Assembly (NCBI GenBank): GCA_029931535.1
Contig: JAQPZY010000689.1
Coordinates: 124,001 to 188,000 of the forward strand
Reading direction: 5' to 3'
Length of the DNA: 64,000 bases
DNA from: Margaritifera margaritifera
Lineage: Eukaryota > Mollusca > Bivalvia > Unionida > Margaritiferidae
Shown: positions 56,501 to 63,139 of the stretch, piece after piece
How the letters are laid out: every line of letters begins with the position of its first letter
How positions within the stretch are numbered: position 1 is the stretch's first letter
The notes under the pieces: generated by a model
What the model was told of the DNA's origin: nothing
Databases searched by the model: none
The model's input: the letters and a program-made list of their open reading frames with translations, nothing else
Made by a program: the position numbers and the translations under genes

Positions 56501-59500
56501 CATTGCCATACCTCCCAGTGTCAGAAATGTTATCTGGATATATCTCTGGTTCAAAAACTGTGAATGTTGTTATGGAGAATTCTTGCACAGTCTAAAGCTT
56601 TCCTTTCCAGCATGCCATCACATGTAGTTTGTTTGAACTTCAGTCTATATTGTACTGTCTCTTTCACATGTTGCCTGGAAAAATTCAATTAAGCAGGGTC
56701 CATAGCACAGAGTATTCATCAGATACTGAGATATATATCAGCTATGTCTTGCATTTGTGTATAGTTAATATCCCAGGTTTGAAGGATTTTACCTAAAAGT
56801 CACTCAGGAAGTTGGTAAGGAAAACTAACTAGTAGTTGTAGGATGTCTGTGCACCGTACAGGGAGTTTGCCATAATATCTTAATCACACTTTCTCAAGCA
56901 TTTGTGTCAATGAGATCAAGGAACATTGCACATTATCGAATGCAGTAGTCATGGATAGGCATCATATGCGGTGATTATCCAAAAGTGTGAACTTAGGATT
57001 ATTTGTAATTTCCTGCCAACAGTGCCGATGAATGGATTGCTGATTTCTCCATATTACCTGCTCACTGTTAGGGCATTGAATTGATCAGGTGAGAAAGCAA
57101 AATGCACAACAATTGCTCTTTAATTTTCAGCGCAATCGACTATCTCAGCACAGCCCTGTTAGGGAACATACATGAGAAGTGGTGATTGTCACCAAAGAAT
57201 TTGCACTGGTGGTTCTCAGCAACGACGGATCATATGGTCCTATTTTCACAGACAGGCAGGAAGGGGAGAGAGAGGAACACAGTTTCTCCTTCCCCAGGCC
57301 TTCCATCAATCATCAGTGATACACAATCACCCACACTCTCTGGTGACCCACCTGAGGCACCTGACTACACCCTTTTCGTCAGATTTGGACCAACCATTCT
57401 TGCAAAATGATGGGCGATCCAAACCGTGTTAGAAGGTCTCCAGATTTCATTATCCGAATCCCTCCACTTTCTTTGTCCTTCCTTCATGAAGGAACTCCCA
57501 AGCGATTCTATGAAGGGGGATGTTTTTACACAAGAAAATCTAGTTTTTCAGGGGTCCCAGGTGGCCAAGTGGTCTAAGGTGCTCGCCTTTACAGATCACT
57601 GACATCTCACCTCTGTCCTCGTGGGTTCGAGTCTCAGGCTCAGCCAACGTGGGTATGTGAGAAAGCTTGCCAGTAGCTTCTCGTGGGTTGGTGGTTCTTC
57701 CCAGGGTTTTCTCGGGTTCTTCCTCCACCAAATATACTGGCCGCCATGTATAGCCTATCATGTGCTGAAAATGGCATTAAACCCATAACAACCAACCAAC
57801 TAGTTTTTCTACTTTTAAAGGGCGGTGTAGATAGTACAAAAACTGCACAAACAGGGCTTCTACTCCAGAACATTTCTGGTTACAAAGTCCAACGGAAATT
57901 GGAACCTGCAATAGAAATGTGATGAGTACATGGTCAGTCTTGACATGTCCAACACATACTTCCATATACCAGTTCATATGGCCCCAATCTTAGCCCTTGG
58001 GCCTTCAGTAAGAGTTCTAGACGACAGCCGCAGAGACAGCAATGTTCCTGCATGACACACCACAAAAACATTCAGTTAGTTTGGTTCATGACATGAACAA
58101 CCTTACTTCCCTCATTATGTGGTGAATAATCCATGTACAGAAGTCAGACCTTGTCCCTTCTCAACATTTTGGTCCATCTAGGTATGGGACCCTTAACACA
58201 TATCAACTTCCTCCCAAATGCATAGAAAGAATTGTTCATTTATCAGAGAAGCATCAATCTAGACATTGAAGTTGTACCATCAAGAAGACATTACACCAAG
58301 TCATATCCTAGTTCTAGACGTTCCTGGACGACACACAACAAAAACATGTGGTTAGTTTGGTTTTTGGTTCATGACATGAACAACCGTACTTCCCTCATTT
58401 GTAGTTCAGGGTGGATAATCAATCAATGTAGAGAAATCTGACCTTATCCCTTCTCAATATTTTGTCCATCTAGATATGGAACTCTTAACACATATAAACT
58501 TGGCATCTTTCTCCCAAATGCATCAAAAGTATAACTCGTGTATCGGAGAAACATCAAACAAGACATTGTTAAACAAGGGAAGTTTCTTAGATCCTCAGCC
58601 TACTACAATGGACCTGTTACAATGCCAGTTTACTACTGAACCTGTGATGGTCAGTGGCATGTGGATTCTTTAAGAGAAGGCTCTTCATATCAACCTTTTG
58701 GAAATGAAAGCCATTCTCAATGCCTTCCACACGTGGGTAGAACATATCCATGGAAACACTGTCCTAATAATGTCGGACGATTCGGTTGTGGTGACGTACC
58801 TCTGCAAGGAGGAGCAATCATCAGACCTTTGCCTCACGGTAGGGGAATACCTTCATGGCTACTCCCAATATAGGGTAACATTCAAGTCCAACACATTACT
58901 GGCTGGCTCAATGTCCTGGCTGACTCATTTTTAATGGAGGACAACTGCTTCATACAGAGTTGTTCATCCGATGCTTGACATTTCTTTTTCATTTTTCCCC
59001 GACCCCAGAAGCATGGGCTGTACCTGCTGTTTTAATCTGCTGGGAGGTAATGTGGGCAGACACCTTCCCTCCATCAGTTTTGATTATGAAGATAATTAAG
59101 AAATGAGGGGCACATGCTGCAATAGCTGTGATTGCCCCACTAAGATAAAACATCCTGGATCATGGATCTGCTCGATTTAGCAACAGACATACCCAGACAA
59201 GTCATAGTGACCTCCACTCGGCTCAAGCAGTCAAGATCGCCACTATTCCATCTATGTCCATGGAACTCCCTTCACTCCTGGCTCCTTTCAAAGATGTCCT
59301 GATCGAAAAGGAGTTTGGAGCTTCAATTGTGTGTAGGATTGCAACAGCTGAAGATCCTCCACTTTGAGGACATACAAGGAGAAATCGTGTGTTGTCAATG
59401 ACTGGTGTCACATCAATGATGTCACATTACTCTCAGCACCCATTTTCCTATGGTGAACTTCTTTTTCTTGAAGACAAAAAGTTAGCCCCTCTCAAAATTA

Positions 59501-62500
59501 AGGGATACTGTTCCATGATCTCAGACACATTCAGACTTCATGGAAGAGACGATTTTGGATGCAACAAGGTAATCTCTGAATTGCAGTCCAATTTTGACAT
59601 ATCCAGACCATGCTCACTCACATTATTCCCCAAAGGAATCTCTCCTGGGTTTTGACATTGCTAAACTCATCAAAGTTTGAGCCATCGTCTTCCCCCCTCA
59701 CTTGAGTAGCTATCATATGTGGCTTGCAATTTATAATAACACTAACTTAAACATGCAGAGTAAGTGAGCTACATATGATATCCATAGATCCAAACTACAT
59801 GCAGTTCTATTCTGATGGTTCAGTCATTCTAATGACATGACCTGGTTCCTTCCTAAGAACAGCTTGCTGTCACTAGTCAACCAACAATAACTATTCGTTC
59901 CCATTCCTTGATCAATCTGTCAAGAGAAGCGAAGCTGCAGGAAGCTGTACGTACCCTCAAATGTTACCCGAGGTGCGCGGACAATATCTGCATCAACTGT
60001 AAAAGACTATTCCTACTGCTGAAGGCAGGAATGCAAGACATAACCCTACAAGTGCTGCCTGCTTGGCCTAAGGGAGTTACTAAATCAGTGTACTCTTAAC
60101 TCTCACAGGATCAGGTACACTAATGAACATTTCAGCTCACAAATACAAGCGACTTCCATGAGCATGGCCTTGAACGTAATGTCTCAGTTTGGGACACAGC
60201 GGAGTCAGCTGACCAGTATGCCCAGTTTGCTTTCTCTACCTTCCATTTGCGTGAAATGGCTTCACTAAGTAGAAAACTGAATCTCATTGGGTTAGTGGTA
60301 GCTGTACAGACAGTGACCATGTCTCATTCATGAAAACACAACCATTGACCCAGACATGAATTTGCCACTTTCGCTGGATTCGCCTGGAAAACTTTTGATG
60401 GTGTGACCATAATCAAGTGCAGTATCCCACAGGGATCTCCTGTACACGTGTATAAACAAATAGCCTCATATTTGCTAAACTAACATTAGAAGAAGTTCAT
60501 CCTTGTAGTAGAGCAATCATGCTCCTACTGGGTGACACAGGTAGAGGTAGGATGCTCAGCATTTCCTCCTCCTCTTACCTATTCTCCTAATGTAATGTTG
60601 ATCAGGTAATGTATTTTACGGAGAAAGCAGATTTGTTCGTAAATTATGTTTCTCCAATAATACTTAACTGATCACATTACAAATAATCCTTCCCACCCTT
60701 CCCTCACAATGAGAGCATTATTTAAGGTTTCGCTTAAGTAAAAAACTGGCACATCCACGTATAACGATGGCCACCTAGCGGTTAGGAAGGGGAGTTAACC
60801 TGTAAGTGTTGCTCCCCGTTGTCTATATAATACATTGACAGATAGACGTTTTTCATCTTTCCAGGAGGGCTGAATTCTGAGGTAGCAGAAAGTTATCCCT
60901 AATATAATGTGATCAGGTAAGTATTATTGGAGAAACATAATTTACTGAAAAAATTTGCGCCCTTGAAGTACACATTAAGGGAATTCAAAATGTTTTTGTT
61001 GTAGCTAATTTTTTGGACAGTTTGTATGTCATTGATGCACACATAGGTAAGATGGTGGGCAACACAATGCATCTCAATCATAAATGGTGATTGGGTCTAG
61101 AGATAAATGTAATTTGCAACACCTCCATGTTTCCCTATTATAACAGGAGCCCCCTCAGAACCCATACGATACATTGTCTGCGCAGAAGTCCTGTTTGAAT
61201 CCATGTGTGTCAGTAAGTGAGTGGTTATACTCAATGCATCAGCAAATGTGAGATTCATCAATTTTCCAAAACAAATTTAGAGTTTACCATCTGTCAAGTA
61301 TGAAATATACAGTATTAAATGTTTGTGAATAGATAAATATAGACTTGTTCAACATCATCCGAATAGCAGTACTGTCTTTCTTTCAAAGAGAATTTTTTTT
61401 CAAACAAGTAAATTCAGCTGCCAAACTTCCATCAAGTCGACTCAGTTCATTCAGTGATTGAAATTTGTTGATGGGCAGATTTTCGTTTCCAGTATAGTTT
61501 CCTGGAAATTGTGGTCATGGCCTCATTTGCCTTTTGTTTCATCTATGTAAGCCTGGTGAATTATAGTTGTCACTTTTTTGGCATCGGCGTTGTTGTCAAT
61601 ACTGTTTTGTATTAAAGCTTTTGAAAATCGAAAGCAGCGGTTATAATGACAAGCATGCAGATACATATTTCACGGAACATGTTTGAAAACTTTGTCAAAC
61701 GAAGTTTCCAGCTTTTTCCCATCTGTAGAGTGATCTGCCTAAATAGCCTGCATGTGGTCCATACTTAAGGCATGCTACTGGAGCAAGGAGAGCTTGTGAA
61801 GCTATTTCTTGAAGAATGTATATCCCATCTTACTTGGAATATTATTTTCATTAGGTGTATCTGGCCCATGTTTTCGTTTAGACATGATGCATTATCACTA
61901 AGAGAGTACTTGACTGAATTATTATCTACAGCTAGAATGACATAAAATTGATAAAAAATTACAGACAAAAATGCCTGGGCCTGCATGTCAAGCCCACAAT
62001 TAAAGCATTGCTATAAAATGTGTGACCTTGACCTCAAAAGGTTATGTGGGCATGCCTCAATGAATCTGCTTAGCTTCATAATGATTGATCCAGAATATGA
62101 AGAAAATCCATCAAGGGATTTAGGAAAATAAGCAAATGAAAAAAAAAATTAATGAAAACTTCAACGCAACTGTTCTGTGACTGTGACTCTTGACCCCAAG
62201 ATCAAAGGCATAAGTAAGTGTGTGCTAGAATAAATTGCCTTAGCTTCATAATGAATCATCCCAAATGTGAAGAAAATCCATCAAGTGGTTTAGGAAAAAT
62301 AAGCAAATAAAAAACTTTATCCAGAACCATAATGCACATTTTTATCACTGTGACCTGGATTCCAAGGTCAGAGGGGCATGTACATGTCACAGACAAAATT
62401 GTCTTAACTTTGTAATGATTCATCCCAAGTATGTATGAAATCCTTTATGGTGTTAAAGAAATATAAGCAAATTAAAACACCAAAACCATAACTCATATTT

Positions 62501-63101
62501 TCTCAGTGTCCTTGATCCCAAGGTCATCGGGGTGAGAAAGCATGTCATACAATGAATTGACTTAGCTTCATTATGATTCATGCCAAGTAGGATGAGAATC
62601 GTTCAAGGTGTTTTAGAAATATATGCAAATAATTTTAAAAAAAAACCAAAACCATAGCAAATTGTTGATGCTGATGTTGTTACCACAGGCAGATAAGTGA
62701 CTAATGTGGGCTTAACAATAAATGATATTGTCAGGTAGGTGTAGTAATTAATCTTTATTATTATTCTAAGTTGAATAGTATTATCTAGTGTGTGGATTTT
62801 GATCGGTAATTGGTGTATTTTATGTCTTTGCCACCATTGGTCTCTTTAAGTGGTCATGTTGCAGTGCAGTTACATGGTGGTGTTAGTCATTGAGATCTCA
62901 GTGGGAAAGTCAGCGTGTCCTTGTCTGCATCTTTATCTTTTGCTAGTAGTGCTGTGAGATAGATACTTAACATAATGACTAGATTGGTACTAATTAATAT
63001 ATTAAGATACTGTGTGACTGATATCTGATGTCTGGTTTGCAGGTTTTGCTGACATACATTTGATCACATCAAAAGGTCATTAGTGGTTGGAAGCCTTTTA
63101 A

Positions 63102-63139
<38 letters not shown>

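Larger units (their letters stand above)
57130..60936 (+). mobile_element. DIRS-like retroelement, copy B (5'-truncated, intact right end)
   Basis: It contains reverse transcriptase, RNase H and recombinase remnants in DIRS order, then an internal complementary region (60586-60680) and a right inverted terminal repeat (60815-60936). The gag region and left repeat are absent. It lies between two pieces of a minus-strand hAT gene, and a SINE (57550-57799) sits inside its reverse transcriptase. Frames are broken throughout. Confidence 0.88.

Noticed and set aside
57550..57640. A functional tRNA-Leu gene
   Set aside because: Acceptor stem pairing and the 3' end of a tRNA are absent, a SINE body follows, and target duplications flank the whole unit.
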